This document shows positions 7,448-15,036 of a stretch of 33,696 nt of DNA, in pieces; position 1 is the stretch's first letter; each line of letters begins with the position of its first letter. Under the pieces are notes generated by a model. The model made no database searches and had not been told where the DNA came from. It saw only the letters and a program-made list of their open reading frames with translations. The stretch lies in the NCBI GenBank assembly GCA_934631055.1, contig CAKTXP010000009.1, positions 1 through 33,696 of the forward strand, in the 5' to 3' direction. Position numbers and translations under genes: made by a program. Origin of the DNA: an uncultured Clostridia bacterium (GTDB lineage: Bacteria; Bacillota; Clostridia; Christensenellales; Aristaeellaceae).

Positions 7448-8903
7448 CCCGTTTCACTCCGTCCGCACGAAGATACTCGTCGCGTTCCTGCTGGTCATCG
7501 GCGCGTCGTTTTATCTGGTTGCGTCCTCGACGATCCGGCTGGTCGGCGGCGCGCTGTTTGACGATACCATTCGTGCGCATATGAGCGAGGTTCGCGCGCT
7601 TTCCGCGACGCTTGGGGAACGCGTGGAGAGCGACAGCGCCGACGCATTCTACCAGCGTCTTTTACAGGCGGCAAGCCAGAACGGCGGTCGCCTTTTGGTC
7701 GTTGACACGGACGGAAAAGTGACGTATGACACATTCGGCGAGCGCTGCGGCACGCTGCTCTCCCTCGCGGAAGTGCATACCGTCCTGCGCGGCGAGACGG
7801 ATGGAGATTACGGCTTTCATCTGCAATCCGGCGCAGGCAAGACGCAGGCGCCTTCCATTCTGGACGGTATCACGCGGCGGGACATCAGCCGCGTATGGGT
7901 CGGCTGTTTTACCGCGCCGCTGGAGGCGCAGGGGCGGCGCATCGGCGTGCTGATCCTGCTTTCCGGCGTACAGGAGACGGTCGATTCGCTGATCTCCGTG
8001 CGCGACAGGATGGTCGGCATCTTCCTGCTGGCGCTGGCTGTCGTGCTGGTGCTGGCGGGGCTCATCTCCCGCATCGTGACCAAGCCGGTCAAGGAGCTTT
8101 CCGACGGCATCGAGCGCATGAGCAAGGGCGATTATGAGCATCGCGTTCATGTGCAGGGCAAGGGGGAGATGGCTCAGCTTGCCGCCGCGTTCAACCAGAT
8201 GAGCGAGCAGGTGCATAACCTCGACGAAGCGCGCAACCAGTTTGTCTCCAACGCGTCCCATGAGCTAAAGACGCCGCTGGCGACCATCAAGATCCTCGTC
8301 GAATCCATGATGTATCAGGACGATATGGACCCGCAGCTGCGCGCGGAGTTCCTTTCGGATATCGACAAGGAGATCGACCGGCTGTCCTCGGTCGTCGGCG
8401 ATCTGCTGACGCTGGTGCATATCGACAGCCACAAGCTGCGTCTGCGTCGGGAGATGATGGTGCTTTCCGACACGGTGCAGGAGACGGTCTCCCGCCTGAC
8501 GCCGCTGGCGAAAAAGCGCAGGCAGACGATCGAAACGCACATCGAGGACGACTGCGAGATGTTCGCCGATCCGGGCAAGCTGGCGCAGGTCTGCTATAAC
8601 ATCATCGAAAACGCTATCAAGTATACGCCGGACGGCGGGACGATCACGGTCTCCCTGCACAAAAGCGGGCGCGATGCCGTGCTGGATATCTCCGACACCG
8701 GCGTGGGCATTCCGGCGGAAGACCTGCCGCACGTCTTTGACCGATTCTATCGGGTGGACAAGGCGCGCTCGCGGGAGACCGGCGGAACCGGACTTGGGCT
8801 TTCCATCGTCAAGCAGATCGTCCGGCTGCATGCCGGTTCGGTCACGGTCGCTTCCGAGCCGGGCAGGGGAACGACCTTTACCGTGCAGCTTCCGGTGAAA
8901 TAA
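7428..8903 (+). CDS. HAMP-domain sensor histidine kinase, no canonical start codon upstream of TM1
   Basis: Membrane sensor kinase partnering the response regulator. The order is TM1, an extracellular sensor region, TM2 (MVGIFLLALAVVLVLAGLI), HAMP, the H-box SNASHELKTPL (His at about 278 from this start), the N-box NIIENAIKY, DTGVGI, FDRFYRVDKARS and GGTGLGLSI. The first ATG in frame (7581) would delete TM1, yet the frame is open upstream from 7407 and encodes a convincing basic-plus-hydrophobic N-terminus (SVRTKILVAFLLVIGASF). No ATG, GTG or TTG exists in that stretch. I give 7428, an ATT codon 9 bases after GGGGAG. The ATT at 7443, overlapping the regulator's stop as ATTAA, is the alternative. 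The kinase identity is certain; the start is not. Confidence 0.9.
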   Translation: MSPTRINPFHSVRTKILVAFLLVIGASFYLVASSTIRLVGGALFDDTIRAHMSEVRALSATLGERVESDSADAFYQRLLQAASQNGGRLLVVDTDGKVTYDTFGERCGTLLSLAEVHTVLRGETDGDYGFHLQSGAGKTQAPSILDGITRRDISRVWVGCFTAPLEAQGRRIGVLILLSGVQETVDSLISVRDRMVGIFLLALAVVLVLAGLISRIVTKPVKELSDGIERMSKGDYEHRVHVQGKGEMAQLAAAFNQMSEQVHNLDEARNQFVSNASHELKTPLATIKILVESMMYQDDMDPQLRAEFLSDIDKEIDRLSSVVGDLLTLVHIDSHKLRLRREMMVLSDTVQETVSRLTPLAKKRRQTIETHIEDDCEMFADPGKLAQVCYNIIENAIKYTPDGGTITVSLHKSGRDAVLDISDTGVGIPAEDLPHVFDRFYRVDKARSRETGGTGLGLSIVKQIVRLHAGSVTVASEPGRGTTFTVQLPVK

Positions 8904-8920
8904 AAGGAGGACGCTCCGTT

Positions 8921-9925
8921 TTGAAAAAAGCGATCATCTGCGCGGCGGCGGCGCTCGCGCTGGTCTTTTGCGCGCAGCCGCTTTCCGACGCGTATCAGGC
9001 GCTGATAAACAGAAAAGAAGAACAGCCGACCGCCCCTGCGGCGGCGTCAAGCCCGACGTTTGAAGAGCAGCTGGGCGTCAAGCAGGAGAGCAGCATGATG
9101 GATGTCACGCTGTATTTCCGATTCGGGGAGACGAATCTGCTGGGCGCCTGTTCGGCGCAGCTGGATATGCGACGGGAGGAAACCGTCGCGTCGAGCATCG
9201 TTCAGGCGCTTCTGGATGGACCGGACGCCGCGCACGACCGGCTGACCGGACTTTTTCCGCAGGGGACGACGCTCATCGGCGTCGCCAGCGAGGGCGCAAC
9301 GGCTTTCGTTACGCTCAGCGAAGCGTTTCTCGGCATTCCGGACGGCGCGCCCTCCGATTGGGAGGACAGCACTGCATGGCAGAAGGAAGCGACGCTCCGC
9401 AGGCGGATGGCGTTTGAATCCATTGTGCTTGCGCTCACGGAAAACGGACGGTATCAGCGCGTGCAGCTCTATATCGCCGGAAGCGACGACGACATTCCGC
9501 AGCGCATCCCGCTGTACTGGCTGGATCAGTCGGCGACGGATACGAACGTGATGCTTGCCCCTTGCGCAAGAAATGAAAACGCGATGCTGACGCCGCAAAA
9601 GACGCTGGAACAGATCCTTGACGACTGGCAGGCGCAGGACTGGAACGCGCTCTATGCGTTCCTGCTTCGGGAAGAAGAGACGCCGACGCTCAATCAGTTT
9701 GAAGCGGATATGCGGCAGACAGATGTCGCGCTGCTCTCCTATGAATTGACGAGCGGCACGGTTGGCTTGAGCGGCGAGACCGCGACCGTCGTGCTGGATG
9801 CGCAGATCGACGCGAAGGATGGCGGCGAAGCGCAGATTACCCGCGAATCCGTCCTGCTCGTGCGTCAGGACGATAATTGGTGCATCAAGAGAAGCGCGCT
9901 CGAATCGCTGATGGTGAGGGATTAG
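8921..9925 (+). CDS. Exported GerMN-domain protein
   Basis: A 334-residue protein with an N-terminal signal or anchor segment (KKAIICAAAALALVFCA) and a GerMN-type domain in about residues 60-195 (VTLYFRF, then an amphipathic segment with TVASSIVQALLDGP, FPQGTTL and AFVTLSEAFL). The C-terminal third (about 220-334) looks like a separate small alpha+beta domain of unknown type. The TTG start at 8921 follows AAGGAGG at 10 bases. GerMN domains were named from the spore germination protein GerM and also occur in lipoproteins such as actinobacterial LpqB. It follows the kinase by 17 bases and is probably co-transcribed. A role as an extracellular partner of the two-component system or in cell-wall metabolism is inferred only. 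Confidence 0.85.
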   Translation: MKKAIICAAAALALVFCAQPLSDAYQALINRKEEQPTAPAAASSPTFEEQLGVKQESSMMDVTLYFRFGETNLLGACSAQLDMRREETVASSIVQALLDGPDAAHDRLTGLFPQGTTLIGVASEGATAFVTLSEAFLGIPDGAPSDWEDSTAWQKEATLRRRMAFESIVLALTENGRYQRVQLYIAGSDDDIPQRIPLYWLDQSATDTNVMLAPCARNENAMLTPQKTLEQILDDWQAQDWNALYAFLLREEETPTLNQFEADMRQTDVALLSYELTSGTVGLSGETATVVLDAQIDAKDGGEAQITRESVLLVRQDDNWCIKRSALESLMVRD

Positions 9926-10007
9926 CCCTCTCCCAAAGGGAGAGGCAGGAAAAATATCGTCTTGGTTCTCCCTTTGGGAGAGCTGTCAGCGAAGCTGACT
10001 GAGAGGG
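9926..10007. repeat. CCCTCTC...GAGAGGG palindromic element between the two GerMN genes
   Basis: Begins right at the TAG stop of the upstream gene with CCCTCTCCC-aaa-GGGAGAGG (9926-9944), then TCTCCC-ttt-GGGAGA (9967-9981), TCAGC-gaa-GCTGA (9986-9998) and GAGAGGG (10001-10007). On the reverse strand it reads CCCTCTCAGTC, the same head as the copies at 6376 and 14793. Its final GAGAGGG lies 6 bases before the ATG at 10014 and looks like that gene's Shine-Dalgarno sequence. Confidence 0.75.
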
Positions 10008-10013
10008 CTGTTG

Positions 10014-11492
10014 ATGAAAAAAAATGGATTTCTTGCCGCGGCGCTGCTGCTGAGTCTGCCGCTCTTGAGCGGATGCGACAGCATGGTCAGCGAGCGGGCG
10101 ATGGAGGATATTTCCGCGCTGACCATCGAAGCGGGCGCGCAGGTTCCTGAGCAGGATGCGTTTGCCGACGAGACCCGCCGCGTGACGCTCTATACGCTTT
10201 CGGATGACCGGGAAACGCTCGTCCCCGTCGTTCGGGAGATCGCCTGTACAGGCGGGGAAAGCGTGGCGCAGGCGGCGCTTGACGCGCTGATGGATGAGCT
10301 TGACCTTGAGGAAGTGGCGGCAGGCAGAGCGGCGGCGCTCACGCTGTCCTCAGGCATTGCGACGGTCAATCTTCCGGCGCGGTATCGCGCGCTGGAACCG
10401 CAGGCGCTCTTTGCCGTTCGGCAGGCGGTCGCCAATACGCTGGGCGGCTTATCCGGCATATCGTACTGCAATGTGCTTGTCGGCGGGCGGGAAGAGGGGC
10501 TTGACCTCGGCGCGACGACGCCGGTCGGCACGCTGACCCGCGCCGCGGATCTGGATATGCGCGCACTGTATAACCGGCTGGACGACCAGCGCATGGCGGG
10601 AACGGGTTATACGCGGCTGACGACGCTGTATGTGCCGACGGCGGACGGAAAATGGCTCCTGCCCACTGTGCGGACGGTCGCTTATCCCGAAGGGGCGATG
10701 CCGATCGACTGCCTGTATGCCGCGCTGGAACAGCTGGGCAGCATGGCGCCCGATTCGGCGGCCGCGCAGGATATGCCCGCCCCGATGGATTATATAGAAG
10801 AAATGCCCGATATCTTACAGGAAAGCGGCGAAACGGTCATCGAGATCCGCTTTAACGGCGACCTGCCGCAGGCGCTGGCGGACAGCGGATTGACGATGGG
10901 CATCTACGCGGGCATGCTGACCGATACGCTGATGGGCATCGTTCCGGGCGTGGACGGGATACGAATGCTCGTCGAGGGGAAAGAGATAGCCGGCTTTGCG
11001 GCGGAGGATATGCCGAGCGGACAGGCGATGCAGCTTGCGGGCAGTCTGGCGGTATACGCGGATTTTGATTCGATGATCGGCGCACTCGTGACGCTCTACC
11101 GCGGGAACGGCGAGGGCAGTCTGATCCGCTCGACCGCGGTGCTGGCGAGCGGAGAAGCCGAAAACCCGCGCGCCATACTGGAAGCATGGATGGAGCAAAA
11201 CGGCTATGCGAAAAGCGATGTCCTTGCTATCAGCACGGAAGAGAAGAACGTGGTCGTTCATCTTTCCGCGCCGCTGGGCAAAGCGCTTGAAGGCATGGAC
11301 GAAACGCAGGCGCGGACGGCGGTCTACGCGATGGTCAATACGCTGACGCAGGGACGGACCCAGCAGGGCGTCATCTTCTTCTTTGACGGCAGGCAGCTGG
11401 GCGAGCTGGCGGGCGGACTGAGCATGCGCGGCAGGCTGGTGCGCAATCCGGGAATGGTGGTGGAAAGCGATGGATCAATGGGCGTTCTTTGA
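10014..11492 (+). CDS. GerMN-domain lipoprotein
   Basis: A 492-residue lipoprotein. The signal peptide ends in the lipobox LLSGC (Cys21). A GerMN-like domain spans about residues 55-180 (RVTLYTLSDD, SVAQAALDALM, IATVNLPARY). The rest appears to contain further, more divergent copies: around 200-330 (TTLYVPTADGKWLLP), and a final one at about 345-480 with SLIRSTAVLASG and TAVYAMVNTLTQG. It is therefore longer than a single-domain GerM. The ATG at 10014 takes its ribosome site from the preceding repeat. The end overlaps holA by 23 bases. By analogy with LpqB it could modulate the upstream sensor kinase at the cell surface, but nothing in the sequence proves this. Confidence 0.85.
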   Translation: MKKNGFLAAALLLSLPLLSGCDSMVSERAMEDISALTIEAGAQVPEQDAFADETRRVTLYTLSDDRETLVPVVREIACTGGESVAQAALDALMDELDLEEVAAGRAAALTLSSGIATVNLPARYRALEPQALFAVRQAVANTLGGLSGISYCNVLVGGREEGLDLGATTPVGTLTRAADLDMRALYNRLDDQRMAGTGYTRLTTLYVPTADGKWLLPTVRTVAYPEGAMPIDCLYAALEQLGSMAPDSAAAQDMPAPMDYIEEMPDILQESGETVIEIRFNGDLPQALADSGLTMGIYAGMLTDTLMGIVPGVDGIRMLVEGKEIAGFAAEDMPSGQAMQLAGSLAVYADFDSMIGALVTLYRGNGEGSLIRSTAVLASGEAENPRAILEAWMEQNGYAKSDVLAISTEEKNVVVHLSAPLGKALEGMDETQARTAVYAMVNTLTQGRTQQGVIFFFDGRQLGELAGGLSMRGRLVRNPGMVVESDGSMGVL

Positions 11493-12474
11493 TGAATTCA
11501 AGGCGGGTACGGTGCGGAACGTCTACCTGTTTTACGGGCCGGAGGGATATATCCGCAAAAGCGCGCTGGCGACGATGCAGAAGAAGCTGCTCATGCCGGG
11601 GCTGGAAAGCATGAATTGTACGTTCATGCAGTCCCCGACGGCGCAGCAGATCATCGAGAATTGCGAAACCCTGCCGATGATGGGGGATTGGCGTCTGGTT
11701 GTCGTGCAGGGTTTGGCGCTGCTGGAGAGCGGCAAGGCGAAGGACGAGGCGCAGGAAAGCGCCGCGCTGTGCGATTATCTGCCCCGCGTGCCGCCGACGA
11801 CCTGTCTGGTCTTTGAATGCGAAGCGCCGGATAAGCGCAAGAAGCTCTGTCAGGCGCTGATGAAGCTGACGGGCGCAGTTTCCTTTGATACGCTCAGCGA
11901 TGCGCGTCTGGCGCAGTGGATGAACCAGACCCTCAAGCCGCTGGGCAAGAAGATGGATGCGCAGGCATGCGCTCAGCTCGCTTTTACCAGCGGACGCGAC
12001 CTGACGATGCTCCATGGCGAATTGCAGAAGCTCGCGGCATATGTCGGAGAGCGGGCGGTCATCACGCAGGAGGATATCGAGCGGGTTGCGACGCATACCG
12101 CGGAATGCACGGTTTTTGCCATGGTGGACGCGCTGGTCGATGGACAGGCGCAGCAGGCGTTTTCGCTGCTCTCCGTGCTGCTGGAAAGCGGGGAAGAGCG
12201 GCTGGGTGTGCTGGCGCTCATCACAAGGCAGTACAGGCAGATGATGTATGCCAAGGATATGATGGACAGCCGCATGCCGCAGCCGCAGATGATGAAGGCG
12301 CTGGGCGTTCCGTCCTTCGCGCTGAATAAGCTCATGCGGCGCGCAGGGCGGCGCACGATGGCGCAATTGCGCGAACAGCTCGACCTCTGCGTAAAGACCG
12401 ATTACGATATCAAGCGCGGCGCTGTCCGGGAGGAAGCCGGGCTGGATCGGCTCATGCTGGCGCTGACGAATTGA
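11470..12474 (+). CDS. holA: DNA polymerase III, delta subunit
   Basis: A 334-residue protein of the usual HolA length. This is the clamp-loader subunit that opens the beta sliding clamp. The N-terminus (NVYLFYGPEGYIRKSAL) has the family's degenerate P-loop region without a functional Walker A, followed by the LPMMGDWRLVVVQG segment typical of the first domain and by the C-terminal helical collar region (LGVLALITRQYRQMMYAKDM). It overlaps the lipoprotein gene by 23 bases, with GTGGAAAG just upstream of the ATG. It is the last gene of the operon that begins with the response regulator. In many Bacillota rpsT follows holA; here only repeats follow. Confidence 0.93.
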   Translation: MDQWAFFDEFKAGTVRNVYLFYGPEGYIRKSALATMQKKLLMPGLESMNCTFMQSPTAQQIIENCETLPMMGDWRLVVVQGLALLESGKAKDEAQESAALCDYLPRVPPTTCLVFECEAPDKRKKLCQALMKLTGAVSFDTLSDARLAQWMNQTLKPLGKKMDAQACAQLAFTSGRDLTMLHGELQKLAAYVGERAVITQEDIERVATHTAECTVFAMVDALVDGQAQQAFSLLSVLLESGEERLGVLALITRQYRQMMYAKDMMDSRMPQPQMMKALGVPSFALNKLMRRAGRRTMAQLREQLDLCVKTDYDIKRGAVREEAGLDRLMLALTN

Positions 12475-12554
12475 CCCCTGCCACTGTTCACGCGCTGGGC
12501 TGTCGGGCTTAAACCGAACATTTCAAGAAGTAATTAACCATGAATTTTCAGGAT

Positions 12555-12630
12555 ATGGGGCTTTGCCCCATCGCCCCACCAAAGGGCTTTCCGAACGTTT
12601 ACGGCGCCCGTTTGGCGCATCGCCCTTTGG
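12555..12630 (+). repeat. Composite hairpin element, copy downstream of holA
   Basis: ATGGGGC-ttt-GCCCCAT (12555-12571) is hairpin 3 of the triple-hairpin family with a different closing pair. It is followed by the inverted repeat CCAAAGGGC (12579-12587) and GCCCTTTGG (12622-12630) around a 34-base loop. Its orientation follows holA, whose stop is 80 bases upstream. The 371-base gap 12475-12845 holds this copy, a second copy in the opposite orientation and a terminator; I see no gene in it. Confidence 0.6.
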
Positions 12631-12711
12631 AAACCTTCGGGCGCACATCCTTAGATTTTATTAGGTTTATTAGCTTTGATAGTCCCTATACACGAATTGT
12701 GATATCCTTCA

Positions 12712-12786
12712 GCTATCGCGAAGCGATAGCGTAGTGGGAAATCCAAGAACCTCAGGTTCTTGGTGGGGTGCGGGGCAAAGCCCCGC
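12712..12786 (-). repeat. Composite three-hairpin element, complete copy
   Basis: Hairpin 1 is GCTATCGC-gaa-GCGATAGC (12712-12730). Hairpin 2 is a 21-base palindrome with arms CCAAGAACCT and AGGTTCTTGG around a central C (12743-12763). Hairpin 3 is GCGGGGC-aaa-GCCCCGC (12770-12786). Hairpin 2 is identical to that in the copy at 26404-26424. Orientation follows the minus-strand CAP gene, beyond that gene's terminator. Confidence 0.75.
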
Positions 12787-12804
12787 TCGTTCACCTCTCA
12801 CGTT

Positions 12805-12845
12805 AAAATCCCTCTCCGCATAGGTTGGTGCGGGAGGGATTTTTT
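12805..12845. terminator. Bidirectional rho-independent terminator
   Basis: The stem AAAATCCCTC...CCGCA with TGCGG...GAGGGATTTT is followed by a T-run on the plus strand and a shorter one on the minus strand. It can end transcripts coming from the holA side and from the convergent CAP gene. Confidence 0.75.
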
Positions 12846-13010
12846 ATGAAACAGCAGAAGGATATCGTATTTCACGCCGCTCTGCGTCCGTTGGAAGCCG
12901 CTGCCCTGCCCGCAAAGCCGCCGCGTATCCGCGGAGCTTTGAAGCAGGCGAAGGAACCCTGGCGGCGCGTGGAGCGCGGCATTTATCGGCAGAAGATCTG
13001 GGTCAGGTAA
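12846..13010 (+). CDS. Possible 54-residue basic protein, hypothetical
   Basis: The ATG at 12846 follows GGAGGG by 7 bases, a good Shine-Dalgarno that lies inside the right arm of the terminator stem. The predicted product is basic and proline-rich (starts MKQQKDIVFHAALRPLEAAA), with GC-rich third codon positions like neighbouring genes. Its last 28 bases overlap the end of the convergent CAP gene. I do not recognise the protein. It may be chance read-through; no promoter of its own is visible downstream of the terminator. Confidence 0.35.
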   Translation: MKQQKDIVFHAALRPLEAAALPAKPPRIRGALKQAKEPWRRVERGIYRQKIWVR

Positions 13011-13495
13011 ACATAGCCGTTCGCGTCCAGCGCAACGCCGATGCCGAATTTCGTAAAGCCCGTGCTGAGGATGTTGCGCCGATGCCCCGGCGAGGAGATC
13101 AGCGCCGCCTGCGCCTTTTCGATGGTCGCGTGGTGGGCAATGTTTTCTCCCGCGGCGGCGTATGAATAGCCCATTTTCGTGAGCATACTGCGCACATCGC
13201 CATAGGTTGGGGAGGTGTGCGCAAAATAATGGTTGTCGCGCATGTCCTCGGATTTGAGCCGCGCGATGCGGCAGAGCGCGCTGTCCAGCGCCAAAGGGGC
13301 AAGAGAATAAGCTGACCGGTCCGAATTTACAAGATTTCCTGCACTCTGCTCTTGCGCAGACACAGAAGCTGTTGTATAATGTGCCTCGAATGAAGACGCC
13401 GCCATTGCCCGGGGCGCCAAAGAACCGGCGAGAAGGGCAAGTGCCGCAAAAACGGTTACGATTTTTTTGAAGGGTGTTTTCGGATGGATTGTCAT
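12983..13495 (-). CDS. Secreted CAP-domain (SCP/PR-1-like, YkwD-type) protein
   Basis: A 170-residue secreted protein with a signal peptide (IVTVFAALALLAGSLAPRAMA, in two parts: basic start then hydrophobic core) and one CAP domain. The cavity residues typical of the family are visible: His93 in YFAHTSP, Glu117 in GENIA and His138 in SPGHRRNIL. The end (GVALDANGYVYLTQIFCR) matches the usual C-terminal strand. The ATG at 13495 is chosen over an upstream start because AAGGAGGA precedes it at about 7 bases and the signal peptide then has normal length. Bacterial CAP proteins are extracellular, and their biochemical roles are mostly unknown. Monocistronic; the transcript probably ends at 12805-12845. 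Confidence 0.92.
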   Translation of the reverse strand: MTIHPKTPFKKIVTVFAALALLAGSLAPRAMAASSFEAHYTTASVSAQEQSAGNLVNSDRSAYSLAPLALDSALCRIARLKSEDMRDNHYFAHTSPTYGDVRSMLTKMGYSYAAAGENIAHHATIEKAQAALISSPGHRRNILSTGFTKFGIGVALDANGYVYLTQIFCR

Positions 13496-13568
13496 GAGTG
13501 TGTCCTCCTTATGATATCGGGCGCGCCGTGGACAGTGTATCGCATGAGAGAGCCTTTGCGCAATCAAT

Positions 13569-13597
13569 TTGGCAGGCGGCTGCCATGGAAATAATAT
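13569..13597 (+). promoter_or_regulatory. Possible promoter for the zinc-ribbon/phosphoesterase genes
   Basis: TTGGCA (13569-13574), a 17-base spacer and TAATAT (13592-13597) precede the AGGAGG at 13606-13611. The leader would be short, about 16 bases, which lowers confidence. Confidence 0.4.
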
Positions 13598-13619
13598 ACG
13601 TTATCAGGAGGTTGAGCCT

Positions 13620-14018
13620 ATGGGCTTCATCAAATGTCCGCGCTGTGAACTGAATTATATCCGCGAGGAGGAGCAGTACTGCCCCGTCTGTAAGCGTGAA
13701 ATGAAGGGCGAATCGCACGACGATCCGTTCGAGCTTTGCTCTATCTGCAACGAGAATCCGGTCATGCCGGGCAAGGATGTCTGCTATACCTGCTATAAGG
13801 AAATGACCCAGCAGCAGGGTCTGCGCGACGATACCATGGACGATACCGAGCCGAGCGAGGTCAGCCTGGGCATGGAGGACGTTTCTGAAATGGAAGAGAT
13901 CGCGCTGGATGGTCTGGGCGACGATATGCCGGAAGAGATCGGCGAGCAGATCTCTCTGGAAGAGGAAAAGAGTAAGGAAGCGGAAGACGACGAGGACGAA
14001 GAGGACGAGAATTCCTGA
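13620..14018 (+). CDS. Small zinc-ribbon protein with acidic tail
   Basis: A 132-residue protein. Two treble-clef or ribbon-like cysteine sets are visible: Cys6/Cys9 with Cys21/Cys24 (KCPRC, YCPVC) and Cys40/Cys43 with Cys55/Cys58 (LCSIC, VCYTC). The second half is strongly acidic (EEEKSKEAEDDEDEEDE). The ATG at 13620 follows AGGAGG by 8 bases; the upstream in-frame TTG has no such site. No catalytic motif is present, so a protein- or nucleic-acid-binding adaptor role is possible but unproven. It lies 21 bases upstream of the metallophosphoesterase and is probably co-transcribed. Confidence 0.85.
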   Translation: MGFIKCPRCELNYIREEEQYCPVCKREMKGESHDDPFELCSICNENPVMPGKDVCYTCYKEMTQQQGLRDDTMDDTEPSEVSLGMEDVSEMEEIALDGLGDDMPEEIGEQISLEEEKSKEAEDDEDEEDENS

Positions 14019-14039
14019 GCGTCCCCAGCGAGGTAAACG

Positions 14040-14741
14040 GTGAGCATATTTGCAATCGGCGATCTGCATCTGCCGGGCGGCGACAAAAAACCGATGGACG
14101 TTTTCGGCGCGCATTGGGAACACCACTTTGAGCGGATCTGCGCGGACTGGCAAAGCCGCGTCCAAGAAGAGGATATCGTCCTCATTCCGGGGGATATCTC
14201 CTGGGCGATGCAGCTGGGCGACGCGCTGAATGATCTGCGTGAGATCGCAAAGATGCCGGGGCATATCCTCCTTCTGAGGGGAAACCACGATTTCTGGTGG
14301 TCGTCGGTCAGCCAGCTCCGCGCCTGCCTGCCCGCCAAGATGCACGCCGTTCAAAACGACGCGTATGACGCGGGCGAATGCGTTTTTTGCGGCACGCGCG
14401 GCTGGACGATTCCGCTGACCGCCAACGCGACCGCGCAGGATGAAAAGCTCTATCGCCGCGAGGCGCTCCGGCTGGAGATGTCCCTCAAGGAAGCGAAACG
14501 CATCGCCGGAGACAGACCGATCTTCGCGATGATGCACTATCCGCCGCTCCTGCCGGAAACCATGCGGCAGGGGACGGAGTTCACGCGGCTGCTTACGGAG
14601 TACGGCGTGACCCGCTGTGTCTACGGGCATCTGCATGGGCAGAGCGTCCAGCGGGGGTTCAGCGGCGAATACCGCGGCGTCCAGTATGATCTGGTCTCCT
14701 GCGACGCGCTGGGCTTCGTTTTGAAGGACGTTTCGATCTGA
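14040..14741 (+). CDS. Calcineurin-like metallophosphoesterase
   Basis: A 233-residue protein with the full metallophosphoesterase signature: Asp8/His10 (GDLH), Asp52 (GDIS), Asn82/His83 (GNHD), a His in MMHYPP and GHLHG near the C-terminus. These residues bind two metal ions in the active site. The GTG start at 14040 follows GAGG by 6-7 bases. It resembles the stand-alone 230-residue Bacillota phosphohydrolases of unknown substrate; a nucleotide or phosphoprotein substrate cannot be chosen from sequence. A strong terminator follows 13 bases after the stop. Confidence 0.92.
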   Translation: MSIFAIGDLHLPGGDKKPMDVFGAHWEHHFERICADWQSRVQEEDIVLIPGDISWAMQLGDALNDLREIAKMPGHILLLRGNHDFWWSSVSQLRACLPAKMHAVQNDAYDAGECVFCGTRGWTIPLTANATAQDEKLYRREALRLEMSLKEAKRIAGDRPIFAMMHYPPLLPETMRQGTEFTRLLTEYGVTRCVYGHLHGQSVQRGFSGEYRGVQYDLVSCDALGFVLKDVSI

Positions 14742-14754
14742 ACATGGGAAACAG

Positions 14755-14787
14755 ACTCCCTTTCCGGAATACGGAAGGGGAGTTTTT
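14755..14787 (+). terminator. Rho-independent terminator after the metallophosphoesterase
   Basis: CTCCCTTTCCG (14756-14766) pairs with CGGAAGGGGAG (14772-14782) with one G-U pair, a 5-base loop and TTTTT directly after. Confidence 0.88.
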
Positions 14788-14792
14788 GTATG

Positions 14793-14835
14793 CCCTCTCA
14801 GTCCCTTCGGGACAGCTTCCCAGAGGGGGAGCCAA
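14793..14835. repeat. Truncated CCCTCTC-type element
   Basis: It starts CCCTCTCAGTC, carries the hairpin GTCCC-ttc-GGGAC (14801-14813) and ACAGCTTCCC with a partly matching GGGGGAG. The right half seen in the 6376 copy is missing. The remaining gap to 15036 has only a weak -10-like TAGAAT (14991) without a clear -35 box. Confidence 0.6.
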
Positions 14836-15036
14836 GGCGCTTTTGCGGATGTCGAAGTGAAGAATACCTTTTCGGAAGGGCAGACGGATGAGATTTTATC
14901 CGCCGAGTAAAATCCAACACAGTCGCTATAACTTTCCATTCCTTTGGAATCTTGTTCGTTTCTGTTCACATTTTTGCCATGAAATGCCTTTAGAATGAGC
15001 CCATACCAAGCAAGAGCAATTGGAGGATGAGGTTTC

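Noticed and set aside
12540..12734. 64-codon plus-strand frame between holA and the CAP gene
   Set aside because: It lies wholly within palindromic repeat elements and has no ribosome site.
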